Positions 10,869-21,801 of a DNA stretch of 64,000 nt are shown here, one piece after another. Numbering within the stretch: position 1 is the stretch's first letter; every line of letters starts with the position of its first letter. Where the stretch lies: the NCBI RefSeq assembly GCF_003590095.1, contig NC_039490.1, positions 3,117,834 to 3,181,833 of the forward strand, given 5' to 3'. The DNA comes from Trichoplusia ni (lineage: Eukaryota > Arthropoda > Insecta > Lepidoptera > Noctuidae). A program made the position numbers and the translations under genes. A model generated the notes under the pieces. The model saw nothing but the letters and a program-made list of their open reading frames with translations. It searched no databases and had not been told where the DNA came from.

Positions 10869-10923
10869 TAACTGCGGGTTAACTTTTACATGAATTTATC
10901 ATGTAAAAGTTAACCCGCAGTTA
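10869..10923. repeat. perfect 25-bp-arm hairpin (foldback element)
   Basis: The left arm (10869-10893, taactgcgggttaactttta then catga) and the right arm (10899-10923) are exact reverse complements over 25 bases, separated by a 5-base loop, attta. Such perfection implies a recent origin, gene conversion or selection. The likeliest explanation is a small foldback MITE or an inverted duplication. I could not define a target-site duplication. Confidence 0.85.
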
Positions 10924-11358
10924 ACATAATCGCAGTTTAGGAACCTGTTGACTGTACCCACCGGCACTCCACAAGACAAATGTTTGTTCATTCCAACCCC
11001 TATTATTGGGGGTGCATTGTTTATAGGGTTGGCAACTGACATGGGAAATAAAACTATAAAATAATTTATATATTTAATGTGAATTTCTATAGATACAGAT
11101 TAATTTATAGGAATTGATAGACATTGTCAAAAAAGATTTTGTGCTTTGGAATGAAAAACTGGGTTTACCATAATTTTCACAAAATGTTACTTAAATACGT
11201 CACTATTTGACACTAGAAAATAATCGTTAAAGAAGGTAATAAATCAATTAACATAAAGATTTTAAATAAACTGCAATTAAATATCCAATTTAAAATATGC
11301 GAACCTATCAAGCTAAAAAATACAAAACATGTTTTTTTTCATAAAAATAAAAACTTAC
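10924..11358. other. no gene seen
   Basis: AT-rich sequence. It would form part of the intron downstream of the minus-strand exon candidate at 11359-11418 if that exon is real. Confidence 0.45.
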
Positions 11359-11418
11359 CAAAATCATTTCAGTGGCAGCCCTATACATAATGGCTTCCAC
11401 TTGTTGCTCCCCAACGGC
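11359..11418 (-). CDS. candidate phase-0 internal coding exon (20 codons)
   Basis: Minus strand. Acceptor TTGAG at 11419-11423 follows two overlapping ctgac branch-like sites and a T-rich tract; the donor is TTG|GTAAGT at 11353-11358. Exactly 60 nt read AVGEQQVEAIMYRAATEMIL with no stop, phase 0 at both ends. Upstream, a perfect CAG|GTAAGT donor at 11493 would give a 74-base intron, a normal short insect size, so two consecutive exons may be present. G+C is near 50%. The in-frame ATG could alternatively be a translation start. I do not recognise the protein. Confidence 0.4.
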
Positions 11419-11710
11419 CTCAACAATAAGTCAGGTCAGTGTAATGGTAGGGTTGTCAAACGTAATGCTCGGTTGTCACGCGACGCACTTACCTGCAACA
11501 AGGCAATTATTTGATTAGATAGTGTTGAATGGTGGCCGTTCTTTTAGTGATTAAGACTAAACTTATTTTTATTCGACGTTTATGATGGAATGTTGTATAA
11601 TTTATTCGTTTAAAGTGTGAGATTTTTCTTTTTGTGCAGCAACAGTTAAAGTAACATATTATTATTCAAAGACGCAGACTCAAAATAAACATTCGTGGAT
11701 CACAAAAAAA

Positions 11711-11790
11711 AACTAGACCTATGCGGGGATCGAACTCGCGACTTGTCACAGATAAACTTAGCTTTTATTGTCCCTCTGCCCAAAGGGTCA
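11711..11790 (-). repeat. possible tRNA-derived SINE fragment
   Basis: On the minus strand gtcgcgagttcgatccccgc contains a B-box-like GAGTTCGATCC, the usual SINE signature, followed by a tail. No clear A box remains at the expected 40-50 bases upstream. It lies 130 bases from the SINE at 11913 on the opposite strand. Confidence 0.35.
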
Positions 11791-11912
11791 GGATGGTTTA
11801 GGTTGAAATACTACATTCCTATCACTTACTATTTATTATCAAGTTACCTAATGATCCATAAATTCAAGTAATGAAGACAGGTATTTAAGCATAATTGTTT
11901 ATTTTAACTAAA

Positions 11913-12001
11913 CGACTGGCCTTTTGGCCTAGTGGTTAGATGCGCTGATCGCTATACTGGAGGTCGTGAGTTCCCTTTTCACTTAGGACAAATGTTTAAA
12001 C
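11913..12001 (+). mobile_element. tRNA-derived SINE (copy 2, decayed)
   Basis: Aligns with the copy at 5404: gactggccttttggcctagt, an A box TGGCCTAGTGG at 11925-11935, ctatactggaggtcgtgag, then ggacaaatgttta. The B box has decayed (gagttccctttt), so it should no longer recruit polymerase III efficiently. The body after the tRNA-like head is mostly lost. Confidence 0.7.
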
Positions 12002-13629
12002 CTTGGTCTCAACAATTTCTTTTTTGCTTCAATCAAATAAAAGTGTTCGTTCATTTAATAAAACTAATTAATTAACGAAACTTTTTCTGTTACTCTACAT
12101 TTCTTTGATCCATAATTAAAAGTTAAAATCTACAATAAGAACATCAAAAATAGTCAACTGTGAGGCAGTTAATTTTTTTATTACTGGATCGAAGTAGACG
12201 GGGTTTCTTTTCATCCTTAAAATAAACTTTTGGCGGGTTCAGAACAGCACGTCACCTCCACAGTTTGCAAAAACATTTTCCCAAACAAATACGCAACTTC
12301 CCATTTCACATCCTTGTTCAATAACAACATACATATTTGGGAATGCAATATACTTTACGATAACACAGCACACAACATGGTTCGACAAGCGATTGAGTTG
12401 TTGTTGCGCCTACGCATCGCATTGTATGCTAGGCCGAACACGTTGCGAAATTTACGAATAATGTACGGAGAGCATGCGAAAAATTATTCGAAGCGTACTT
12501 TATGATCGCGTTTAGAATGTTTAGCATTATTCCAAGGGTTTATAGTGTGTTTGCTTTGACTGAAAGTGAGAATTTAAATGGGGGGTTGTTTGTAAGCAAC
12601 TGAAATAACGATGTTTTAAATGTGGTCGCTATGGAATTTAATGTACGCTGATTATACTGAGATTTCTGATCCGCTGTTTTGGTTTATAGGTCAAAGTTGC
12701 GTTTTGATCCAGATGTTCTTTTTTTATTACTAAAATATCTTACAAGTAGATACCTAAGTAAAATGTAGTAGTAATACGTTACTTTTTATGTGGATTTTTG
12801 GTTGGTCTAAATTTTGGATCAGAATTGCGATCTCAAAAAGAAGCTCTATTAATAAAAGTATTTTCGTTTACAAGTTAATGAACAGTCGGATAAATTCTAG
12901 AATTAAATATGTCTACAATCAGTTATTTATTTTCCGATTCCCCTATTAATTATGAAATACCTCATAAACCAAGATTTACAGCACACAGCAAAACCTTAGT
13001 ACATTAAATAAAAGGAGTCTTAAACCATCGTTGGGCGGTCTCAAAGATTTAATAGTTGTAGCACTCGGCAATTGTCGTGTCAATTCGTACAAGATCGGTT
13101 TTACCACGGTTTATGGTTGTCGTGCGCACACGCCGCTGTTTGCGTTAACTCTGCGGTAATATAATTGTCTCTGTCTACAAATATTTATTGGGCTGGCGTG
13201 TTGTGAATGCCTGTTAACTTATCGATTAGCGAAAACGTTATAATAAGACAAGCTGTTATTAATATGTTTTATTGGGTGTGAGTTATGTTAAGGCAGTTGA
13301 GAAGTCGGGTTTATTTTTTGTTGGCTAAATATAGATACATAAATTACATTTAATTTGTACTTTCGTACTTATTAAGGTTTGTTCCGTTGACAGTTTATAC
13401 TTACCTAATTTGTACCTATTTCTTAGTGCTTTTTATCTAATAGTGTTATAATTAAATTAAGTGGTACTTTATAATACCTATATTTATATACGTGTATTAA
13501 CCCTATACATAATAAATAAATTCGAACTATTCTAATAAAATCAAAATCAAATGAAATGCCTTCAAAACACTAATGCAATCAATTCAAATTGAATGAACGC
13601 AATGATTACGAATCTCGCATTGTATGCCG
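12002..13629. other. no gene seen
   Basis: AT-rich. A frame at 12230-12505 starts with TTG and includes a G+C-richer patch at 12378-12500 with an internal ATG (42 codons, MVRQAIELLLRLRIALYARP); no splice or promoter signals accompany it. Confidence 0.4.
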
Positions 13630-13795
13630 CTAACATGTTTATTATCACGACTGCAATGCACACGAGAGCGGCAGGATGATTCGTCCAAAGTACCGTGTAT
13701 CTGAATGAATCGCACTTTCATTGATGGAGCCAGAAATACACTGCGCGTGAGTCGGTCCCGGCTACCGGCTGTAGATACAATAATGTGATAGAGGG
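13630..13795. promoter_or_regulatory. G+C-rich patch with start codon and donor
   Basis: A G+C-richer segment (gagagcggcaggatgattcg, ctgcgcgtgagtcggtcccg, gctaccggctgtag). An ATG at 13724 in good context reads MEPEIHCA up to a GTGAGT donor at 13747, so a short first coding exon is conceivable. No TATA box or initiator stands out. Confidence 0.2.
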
Positions 13796-14338
13796 GGCTA
13801 TGTTGAATTTTGGGTATTCTGAAATGATATAATATGAGTTCTGGTAAGTTGTGGTGCGGTGGCTTAAGTGGTAGACCCTATGTAATTAAATAAGCTTTTG
13901 TTAAATATTATTTTGTGACGGAGTGCTGTCTATAAATTAATAATCCTGTGGTTACTATAAGCAGAAAACTTATTATTTATTTAGGTGCTGATGTTCTATT
14001 GGATTAAATACCTTAGATTATTTGTGTATAAATAAATAATTATTTGAATTTATGATCGAAATTAAGCTCAAAACTAGTTAAGATAAGATTTTACACGAAA
14101 AACAAGTTATAGTAAAACTTGTTACCTACTTCTAAAACTCATATTTTTGATATGTTAAAAAAGCAAGAAAAAGAATTTTCTTTTAAGTTAATATTGTAAA
14201 TATTGAAATAAACCACCATCCACCACCATCTGTGGAAGCTTGTTATTGGCATATGCTAGTATTATTTAGCCGTAAGCTCCACAAATAAAATTAAATTAAA
14301 CAGCCTATACTATACATTCTGTGCTCTACTTCATCCAG

Positions 14339-14424
14339 AGATGAAATGCGATGATTATCTGGGGGCATTTCCTACCGAAGTCTTATTGTTCATGTTACAA
14401 AGCCGGCTGCCGATCAGACAATGA
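14339..14424 (+). CDS. candidate short terminal exon
   Basis: After a pyrimidine-rich acceptor (gtgctctacttcatccag, ending 14338) an ATG at 14341 opens a 27-codon frame, MKCDDYLGAFPTEVLLFMLQ then SRLPIRQ and TGA at 14422. G+C is raised. It overlaps an 18-base perfect palindrome at 14416-14433. There is no donor or poly-A signal to settle its nature. Confidence 0.2.
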
Positions 14425-14433
14425 TCATTGTCT
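14416..14433. repeat. perfect 18-bp palindrome
   Basis: AGACAATGATCATTGTCT is its own reverse complement with no spacer. A dyad of this length can be a dimeric transcription-factor site or chance. Confidence 0.6.
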
Positions 14434-14549
14434 TTTCCTGTACGTACTATCTATTGATACAAATGTTTAAATGTTGTCTTGATTTTGTCTGAAGTAAAAC
14501 GTGAAATAAGGTTTTTATGTGAAAATCGTGGGATTATAGAGAATTCACC

Positions 14550-14748
14550 GACTTGTTGCCCGCGGTCTCGCCCGTTCAAAGCTAAAATGATTCTACTGGA
14601 ACATAAAATCGGGATAAAAACTATCCTATGTGTTAATCTGTCATAAACTATCTGGCACTAAGCTTTGTCAAAATCTGTTTAGTGGTTTATGCGTAGGTAA
14701 TCGGGTAACAAACATCCATACATACAAACTTTCGCGTTACTAATTATG
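14550..14748 (+). mobile_element. non-autonomous retro-element-like repeat copy
   Basis: Segments in order: ttgttgcccgcggtctcgcc, aaatcgggataaaaactatc ctatg, caaaatctgtttagtggttt, and gtaacaaacatccatacata caaactttcgcg. This is the same order as the reverse complement of 38523-38712, with which it shares gtaacaaacat and acaaactttcgc. The family is very common in Lepidoptera and is usually read as a non-LTR 3' region or its derivative. Confidence 0.6.
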
Positions 14749-15502
14749 CGTTAAGTAGGAAGTAGGAATTATGAATTGATTTACCAACAGATCTTAATTT
14801 CTAGGTATAGAAGGTTTCACCCAAACCTGGTTAATTTACTATCCATATTAATTGTTATAGCCCTCACCATTGTTTGATTTTATATCCGTAAATTTCCGCA
14901 CTTATACGGCTGAATAAATGTCACACAAGCACTTAAATACAAAGCACAAAATGAAATGCAAATGGTAAGTCGTAACTGGGAGGCGACAATAACAGTTATT
15001 GTTTCAACCTTCCGTTCAACTAAAATATCGACCGTACGGTATACTATAAAGTTTCTATTCCATTACAAGTGAAACACCCATTTCAATAACAGTATTTTCA
15101 ATAACATACAAGGAAGAGTTTACTAGGAAGACGCTTTAGTTCCATTCGAAATCCATTTTGTCTACTCGACTTTCTCCAACATGACTCTGATCAAAATACT
15201 CCGGAAAATATATTATTATGTCCTACAAGAAAATGTATTGCAAATGACCCAAAAAGATCAGTAATGATTGCCGCAGCTGTCCCAAAGCACCTGACTTTCC
15301 TGACTTAAGATATTTATTTAAATAGTTCATCCCTGATTGATAGCAATGAAAATGGGCCAAATGCTCTTGCCACCACTAAGTAACTTCCTCCAGTATTAAC
15401 AGTAGTCATTACCACATACTTGACTGACCAAATTATATTCACTCACTAGTTGGCTCAAGATACAACGGTATTGCAAAACGATGAAAAGGTCCTTTCATTC
15501 AG
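14749..15502. other. no gene seen
   Basis: AT-rich. A GTAAGT donor-like site at 14965 has no plausible exon in front of it. Confidence 0.45.
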
Positions 15503-15681
15503 GGAATTCTCTCTGGAAGACAGAGACGTGAATATCGATGATTGCGATGTGAAAAAGGGAGGGATGATGTCCTTAACTCGATTCTTGGCAATTGTCCACC
15601 GGAAGGCGGCTTTTAGCAAAAAGACAGCTTTGAATATGAAACTGAAATACAAAGCTGGCCCATTCAGTTGCTTGACGAGTG
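15503..15681 (+). CDS. candidate internal coding exon (about 179 nt)
   Basis: Acceptor tcctttcattcag ends at 15502; donors GTGTAT (15682) or GTATGT (15684) close it. Only one frame stays open, with FSLEDRDVNIDDCDVKKGGM, MSLTRFLAIVHRKAAFSKKT and ALNMKLKYKAGPFSCLTSG. The segment is about 45% G+C and has mixed, protein-like composition. The minus strand is also open over this stretch. I do not recognise the protein. Confidence 0.3.
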
Positions 15682-15683
15682 GT

Positions 15684-18236
15684 GTATGTAATTGGTTCGG
15701 AAAGGTCATCTATTGCGTGGCCCGTTGAGGGTTGATGTGTCTATTTGTGATTCTACGATAGGATTACACATAGACCAGCGTATTATGTGCTTTATTTGCA
15801 GATCAATTCGCTCTTACAATATTTGCTACGAAACTAGCACATACTCTATAACATCAATTTCGTTTCTACAAAAGTAAAGACAATCTGACGCCAAACTAAA
15901 TCTCTTAATTTTTTTACTAGTGTATAAGTAATCTGCCAAGCCATTAGAAATAAAAATCCACGCTCTTAAATTGCTTAATACGAACTACAAAGATGTTTTC
16001 ACATCAAAAGCTTATAAAGTTGTTTTTGTAACATTGCGTGCTACTACCAAATACATTTTAAGGCGCAATCAATCAGGCTTTGTCTGACTTCTCTATGGAA
16101 TTTTAAATTGGATTCCTGTTAACAATACAAGGATTAGTGCGTTCGTACTTTTGTCAGCCATTGTACATCTAAAACTGATGTTACACAAGCGTGTTACAGC
16201 ACCATCGATTATTTAGACATACAATGCTGGTTTTATACAAACAGCTATTTGGCGGCGTCAAAGAAACTACGCAATAGAAGTACCATTTATGGAAATTATC
16301 GTTTTATACAAAGTGTCGTAATACCAGAAACAGTATTTTACACAGTCGATAGCTAGTTTCAATGGAGTTTAGGATTATACGTTATTTATGGGGATTGTGT
16401 AGATGAGTCGGTAACGTTTTGTAGTTTAAAACCTGCTCTTATAAGGGACAGATAATGTTGGAACCATTTCGTTGACAGATTGATAGCGTAAATTGAATTT
16501 TGGATGAACATGTTTATCAAATTGTTCGTTTTTAGTGTAATGCGACGCTTCTGTTAATATTGTGTATTTGAAAAATTACGATAAAATTATAAAAAGGAGA
16601 GATACTTACATGTGACGATCAAGTTCAGAATTCAAAATGATTTTATTACCATGCGTAAGTAAGAATTGCATTTTTACATCACAATTCAAAAGCACTTTAT
16701 TCGTTAGTCCGCAATTGAGTCCTAGTCATCACCATCAATATAGAATATCAATACGATCGCGATACGAGAAGTGAGCAATAACTAAAAAAGTAGCACCAAT
16801 GCGTTCCTGTAAAAGCTTCTACCAAAGAAACTCGTAGTAAAATATTACGATGCACATAAACCGTCTACAATGAGTTACTCCACTTGCCCGATTATCGCTT
16901 ATTTGTTTGTGTTTTATAGCGGTACTACTCACCATTTTATGGCTTTTCGATATTATTTCGCGCATTTTTTTTTCTACGATGGGCTACCGCGACTCGGCTA
17001 CTCTATAAGGACAGAATATCATGGATGGGCCGGACTTGGCAATAAAATGTTGGACTATTTCTTTATAAGGACTGTTATATGCGTTTGCGCTGTTTAAGGG
17101 TTGAATTACTATGGTTTTACTAAAATGTTGTCTGTTAACTGTGCGTGGACATGTAAAATTGACGTTATCGTAATCGTTTAATAGTTTATTGTCTCAATTT
17201 CGCTATGTCGTATTGTTATTGCTGTTATGCTCAAATGCTACATATTATTATGCTTGCATTTTATGATCTAAGTTTTTAAGTTCGATAAATATTGCGAAAT
17301 ATGTTGTTAGTCAAAGACCACTTCTTTTTAAATGTTCGTTGTTTTGGGGTACGAATGAAGTGAGATCTCGTAACTATGTGTTTGACTATACTAAGTAGAG
17401 ATTGAAAAGTATTTCAAAAATTATTTGATATTAGTGCTTAGCATTCTTTTCTTAAGTTACGAAAAAGTAAAACCTACACACTTTTATATTTCCATAACAA
17501 TATATTTTACTCCCAACAAAGTCAGATCCCTAACATCCAAACGGTCCACGCAGTGTCCTCTCCACAATACACTTAAACCTATCGGCCATTTGAAAAAAAA
17601 AATGTAAAATCACCCCTCTGGCCATAGAGTGCCATAAACTAGTCGGGCTGGCGCGCCAATTAAATATGAATGCTGGCATTTGCGGCCCACTCTCATTACC
17701 ACGTAAAATTTTCGCTTCTACCCTCTTTTTTGATATTGTGTTATACGATATTGGATAGGTCAGTTGCGTTATTGCGTGAATTATTGAGAAACGGTTGTAA
17801 AAATATTAATGTAACATGAGATTGTAGGTAGAATACTTTTTATGTTGGATCTAAAAGTAGCTGATTCGATTTGGTTTTTTTGGGCTTCTTTTATTACAAG
17901 TTAGTAAACCTGGTGACCAGAGATTGTAGAAAGCGCTTATTGAATAAGTCGTTGCTCACAAGCGGGATATTTATTGATCATCTTACTTTCTTTTAGTAGC
18001 AAGTCACATATTCACTCAAGTCAGTGACTCAAAACAGTTGGTAGCAAAAAAAAATCTTTTAATTATCTTATACCCTCTTAAATAGTTTTCGACTCAAAAC
18101 CGCGCTCCTACCAAGTGTTCTTTATACCTACCCGCAATTTTACATTTACTCACAACAAATAAAACATCGCCCTTATTACATCAAAGAAAGGCGTATCTGC
18201 ATTTTCAAGAACAGTAAAAAAAACTGTGCCGAGATA
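15684..18236. other. no gene seen
   Basis: AT-rich. An acceptor-like gctttatttgcag at 15788-15800 precedes a 24-codon frame to TAA at 15875, without a strong donor. The 75-codon frame at 16870-17097 has an ATG but no other support. A minus frame from an ATG near 16672 to a GTAAGT donor at 16611 is weak. Confidence 0.35.
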
Positions 18237-18238
18237 TA

Positions 18239-18388
18239 CAGGGGGTGTGATAATTGCGAAGTGAGACAAAGTCGCTTCAAAGGCATTGTGGATGTTGTAT
18301 AGACTTTTCAGACTCTTAAACATTTAAGTTGATGTCAACCACACTTTGTCGTCCGTAATTATGATGCGCCTCTCAATGAGACACCCTG
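18239..18388. mobile_element. TA-flanked MITE, CAGGGTGT-type ends
   Basis: The element starts CAGGGGGTGT and ends ACACCCTG, each flanked by TA (18237-18238 and 18389-18390; both flanks read tata). A second inner inverted match pairs ataattgcgaagtgagacaa agt with the complement of actttgtcgtccgtaattat, interrupted by indels. TA duplication fits a Tc1/mariner-type mobiliser. There is no coding capacity in 150 bases. Confidence 0.65.
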
Positions 18389-18390
18389 TA

Positions 18391-19252
18391 TACAATGCGT
18401 CTTACAAAACGACAAATTAATGAGGTTTTTTTAAGGCGACAGTTGTTATACCTCCTTTTAATTCTTGTGCTTAGTACTTTATTATACTTTTGCGGTTTTT
18501 TAATGATTGTTTGTAAAATGCGGATAGTTTGACCTCCATTTTTATTTTATTAATTGTTATTTGTAGTTCTTAACGATCGTGGTAACATTATGACTTGTAA
18601 TGAGGGTAATACTTCGAATAATACGCTTTTTGGGACGTTGGAAAGAATGGTCTCAATAGTATTTTAAATACTGGTACTTTGACACCCTATTTAAGAACAA
18701 GGCGCTTTATTATTTGACTTTTTCTTAAACGTCTTACAAACTGTAATAATTATGAGAATTTTGTGGGGAACAAAATTGACAGAACAAACATTTTCTTTCT
18801 GCTTTAAGTAATAGGTAATTCTATGTAAATATATATTCTACCCTATATTTTATGTGATAATGATGTATAATATAAATAATGATAGAACCGTTCTATAGTT
18901 AAAACTACAAAATAAGGTATACAAATACTGAATTAAGCATAGTAAAGCCCTTGGGTCACTGCGAAAAAAGAAACCTTTGCCTTTTAGCTTATTCCCTTTC
19001 AATTTTCATCAAAATTCATCATGACTGTCTTTAATAAACAAAACACGACAGACAAACAGAAAAAAATACTTATTTAATAATTACTAGCACGGGTACCCGT
19101 GTAGTTGAAGTAAAGGAGTCTTTAAAAAATAATAGATATATAATTTTCTTGAAACAAATCTAATTAAGTACTAATAGCAATTCGATTACAATATTACATC
19201 GGATCGTATCGTTAACGGTAACTGTCGAGATACAACGCTAAAGTCAGAGCGG
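18391..19252. other. no gene seen
   Basis: AT-rich sequence leading up to the TATA-bearing segment at 19253. Confidence 0.45.
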
Positions 19253-19260
19253 TATAAAAG
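19253..19260 (+). promoter_or_regulatory. TATA box candidate
   Basis: TATAAAAG lies 28 bases before tcacatt (19279-19285), which fits the YYANWYY initiator with A at 19281. A G+C-rich segment and a perfect splice donor follow, so a core promoter is a reasonable reading. TATA-like strings are frequent in AT-rich DNA. Confidence 0.3.
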
Positions 19261-19280
19261 TGAATGATTAATGGGTTCTC

Positions 19281-19330
19281 ACATTAGGTTGCGGATCCAC
19301 CCTCCGACGGCGGTGTGGGGTTACGTGGAG
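19281..19330 (+). other. candidate first exon (or 43-nt internal exon)
   Basis: G+C is about 60% (ttgcggatccaccctccgac, ggcggtgtggggttac) in AT-rich DNA, and the segment ends in GAG|GTAAGT, a consensus donor at 19331. It has no ATG. It may be an untranslated first exon starting at 19281. Alternatively, because ttctcacattag also reads as an acceptor ending at 19287, it may be an internal exon 19288-19330, where all three frames are open. Confidence 0.35.
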
Positions 19331-19572
19331 GTAAGTGTGGGGCCATTAAATACGCGGTTAAATTAATATAATAATATGTGAATTGTTGAAAGATATCGGT
19401 AGTAGCGAATGTTCCGAAAAATGGTTATCGAATAAGTTACTGTGATAACTTGCGGGAGATAAGCGAGATAAATATTTAAATCAAACGTGAAACTAAATAG
19501 AAGCCTGGTAGCAATAAAGACACGCATTCTAATCTTCATTTTGTTGTAAAAAGCTGAAGGAGTACAAATACT

Positions 19573-19607
19573 TCTCGATTTTTTCTTTCTACTCTCGATT
19601 TTTTCTT
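19573..19607. repeat. two-copy tandem duplication, 20-bp period
   Basis: Tctcgattttttctt occurs at 19573-19587 and again at 19593-19607. Confidence 0.6.
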
Positions 19608-19935
19608 CGTTGAAAATTTAGTTTTTATACTATCTTTTTGAACTGATTTTCTGTCGTTGTAATTAGCGGTGTTTCGTAAACAATTATCGATTCACCATTC
19701 GAAAGTTAAAAATGTTATTTGGAAATGACTCAAAACACTTTTTATTTAAAAACGAAATATACAATTAAAGATTCAATCCATAATGTCTATTATGAATAAT
19801 TTCACCCATGTGTCAGAATTAAAAATAAAAATACCTATTTAAATCGCTGCTTTACTGGCCTCTTTTCTTAAACACGTCAATCGATTTGAGAGTGTAAACA
19901 GGAGTCGCCCTTTGTATTACTAGTTCCCTTCGCAG

Positions 19936-19992
19936 ACTGAAAACAACCTGTAACAAGACTGCTGTGTGGAGAAACAAGCTGGGTTTTCAAAG
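19936..19992 (+). other. candidate internal exon (57 nt)
   Basis: Acceptor ctagttcccttcgcag ends at 19935; donor AAAG|GTACGT is at 19993. The length is a multiple of three. Only one frame is open, reading LKTTCNKTAVWRNKLGFQ. It lies between the candidates ending at 19330 and starting at 21204 on the same strand, suggesting a run of small leader exons. Confidence 0.3.
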
Positions 19993-20111
19993 GTACGTGA
20001 GTTATACATAGACTAGCCAATAATTTGATAATGATAACATTATGTATTAGACAATAATATGAAAATCAAAAGGGGCGACAAAGGAGCTGCAAATGCAAGG
20101 CTAAAGATCCT

Positions 20112-20212
20112 CGATCTTATTTTTTTAATATTTGTCGTTCTAGCGGAAACAGCTATCACGGTTCATGAGATGCACCCCGGGAGCAGACGGACGGGCGGAC
20201 AGACAGCTTTAC
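20112..20212 (-). repeat. 'agggttccg' family repeat, copy a
   Basis: On the minus strand it reads gctgtctgtccgcccgtccg tctg, then atctcatgaaccgtgatagct and aacgacaaatattaaaaaaa. The same order occurs at 49112, 58900 and in part 23386 and 61695. It is a dispersed lepidopteran repeat; the transposon class is unknown to me. Confidence 0.55.
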
Positions 20213-21203
20213 CTCTATAATAAACTCTAAACTCTATAATACACTAAAAAAGCAAATGAATGTTTGGTAAAGAAATGACTGTTTTTTTTAATCATATGCT
20301 CAAATAAAAGAATACATTAAACATTTTTCAATTCTGAAAATACACATCTACAAATACACTTAATAACTTCAGTAATAGTTTCAAAACCTACACACTGCAC
20401 GCAGTTTGTCAAACAACGTCATAATGGATTATAATATAATCGTTTTGTTTAAATTATTTGTTTTCTACGTGACTTTCAGTTAATATCCCTTACTAAATTC
20501 ATGCTATGTGATATATCTAACATTGTATTGATATATTTTCAACGCCCTCTAGGTCATTTTAACTTTAAATAAATCAAAAATATGTATCCACAGATATTTC
20601 TGTAGTTTTATAGTTTATTACAACGAAAATGAATTATAACAGTTGTCGTTTTAATTCTTCAGTGATTAATTGGGTATAATAAAATGGCGTATATTTGTGT
20701 TATTCAAAATATTTTTGTAAAACAAAGTCATTTATTATGCGGAAATTAATCGTACTGTGTTGACATAAGAATGTGTATGAAAACTGCTATCTTTGTAGCT
20801 TAATTATCTTTTAAAATGTTTAGAAAGCAATATTTTCAATACCTTCCTTATATCCTTATACCTTCGCGTAGTCCTGTAATTAAAAAAAAGTATAACGGTG
20901 TTATTACAGATCTAAATGCCATGTTGAAGGGTAATCCTTATACCATTTTAAGATGGATCTAACTGCTATTAAAATAGCAAGCGTGGTGCTAAAATAAAGC
21001 AATCCGGATAAATGTTAAATAGGAGCTAATATAAAGTAAAATAAGCCCCAGTAATAACGGATAAATAATATAAAATACCATAAATAAACACCGGTTAAGT
21101 GTCGAAGCAAATAATTAAGAGTATGAGTTATGATATTAAACAGTTATTTCGATTTCCTTAATTCTGTAACATCGTATAATAATATTTCTCTTTTGGTTTC
21201 CAG
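20213..21203. other. no gene seen
   Basis: AT-rich sequence; intron-like if the flanking exon candidates are real. Confidence 0.45.
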
Positions 21204-21253
21204 CCGTGTGGCGCGGCTTGATTTAATACCGAATCCGAGTGCAGAATAACCCG
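21204..21253 (+). other. candidate non-coding internal exon (50 nt)
   Basis: Near-perfect boundaries: a pyrimidine tract tatttctcttttggtttcc ag ending at 21203 and CCG|GTAAGT at 21254. The segment is over 50% G+C (ccgtgtggcgcggcttgatt). All three frames contain a stop and there is no ATG, so it would be a 5'-leader or long non-coding RNA exon. Confidence 0.4.
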
Positions 21254-21801
21254 GTAAGTGGTGCTCAGAACTGTAATGAAATCTAGCCGGTGGTTCACAT
21301 CATATCTTTCATATGCATGTATTGTATGAGGCTACAGTTGTGCATATCAAAAAGTTTTAAAGTCAGGTGAGATTGATGGCGGAGATTGGCGGCTTGTATA
21401 GAATCATGTAGATGTAGGCATCTGTCTCAATAATGCTGGTATATCTATTCTAAAGTATGATTTTAAAACAAGACTCCCAAAACCTATTAAACAACAAAAA
21501 CATAAAGCCGAGTTCTAGTAAAAAACGAATGAGAATAAATTTCAGTTATGAAATTTGTGTAAGACCGGACAGCAATTTCACTTTAAATGAAAAAAAAAAC
21601 GGTTTTTCCAGTCCGAAGTTCTGAGATCAAAAAAATAAAAAGCAAAACACAGACGATGTGAGAATCTCCTCCTTTTGAAATTTTAAAGTCGGTTGAAGAA
21701 AATTTGGCAGCTAGTGGAAATTGAAAATGATTTTCAAACTAAAAACTACAATTCTTATCGAAAACGATATTTTCTTTGATATCAATATTTTACTACACTA
21801 A
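21254..21801. other. no gene seen
   Basis: AT-rich up to the MITE at 21802. Confidence 0.45.

Noticed and set aside
16612..16672. Minus-strand first exon, MQFLLTHGNKIILNSELDRH before a GTAAGT
   Set aside because: AT-rich, no promoter or acceptor. Frames of 20 codons before a GTAAG are common by chance here.
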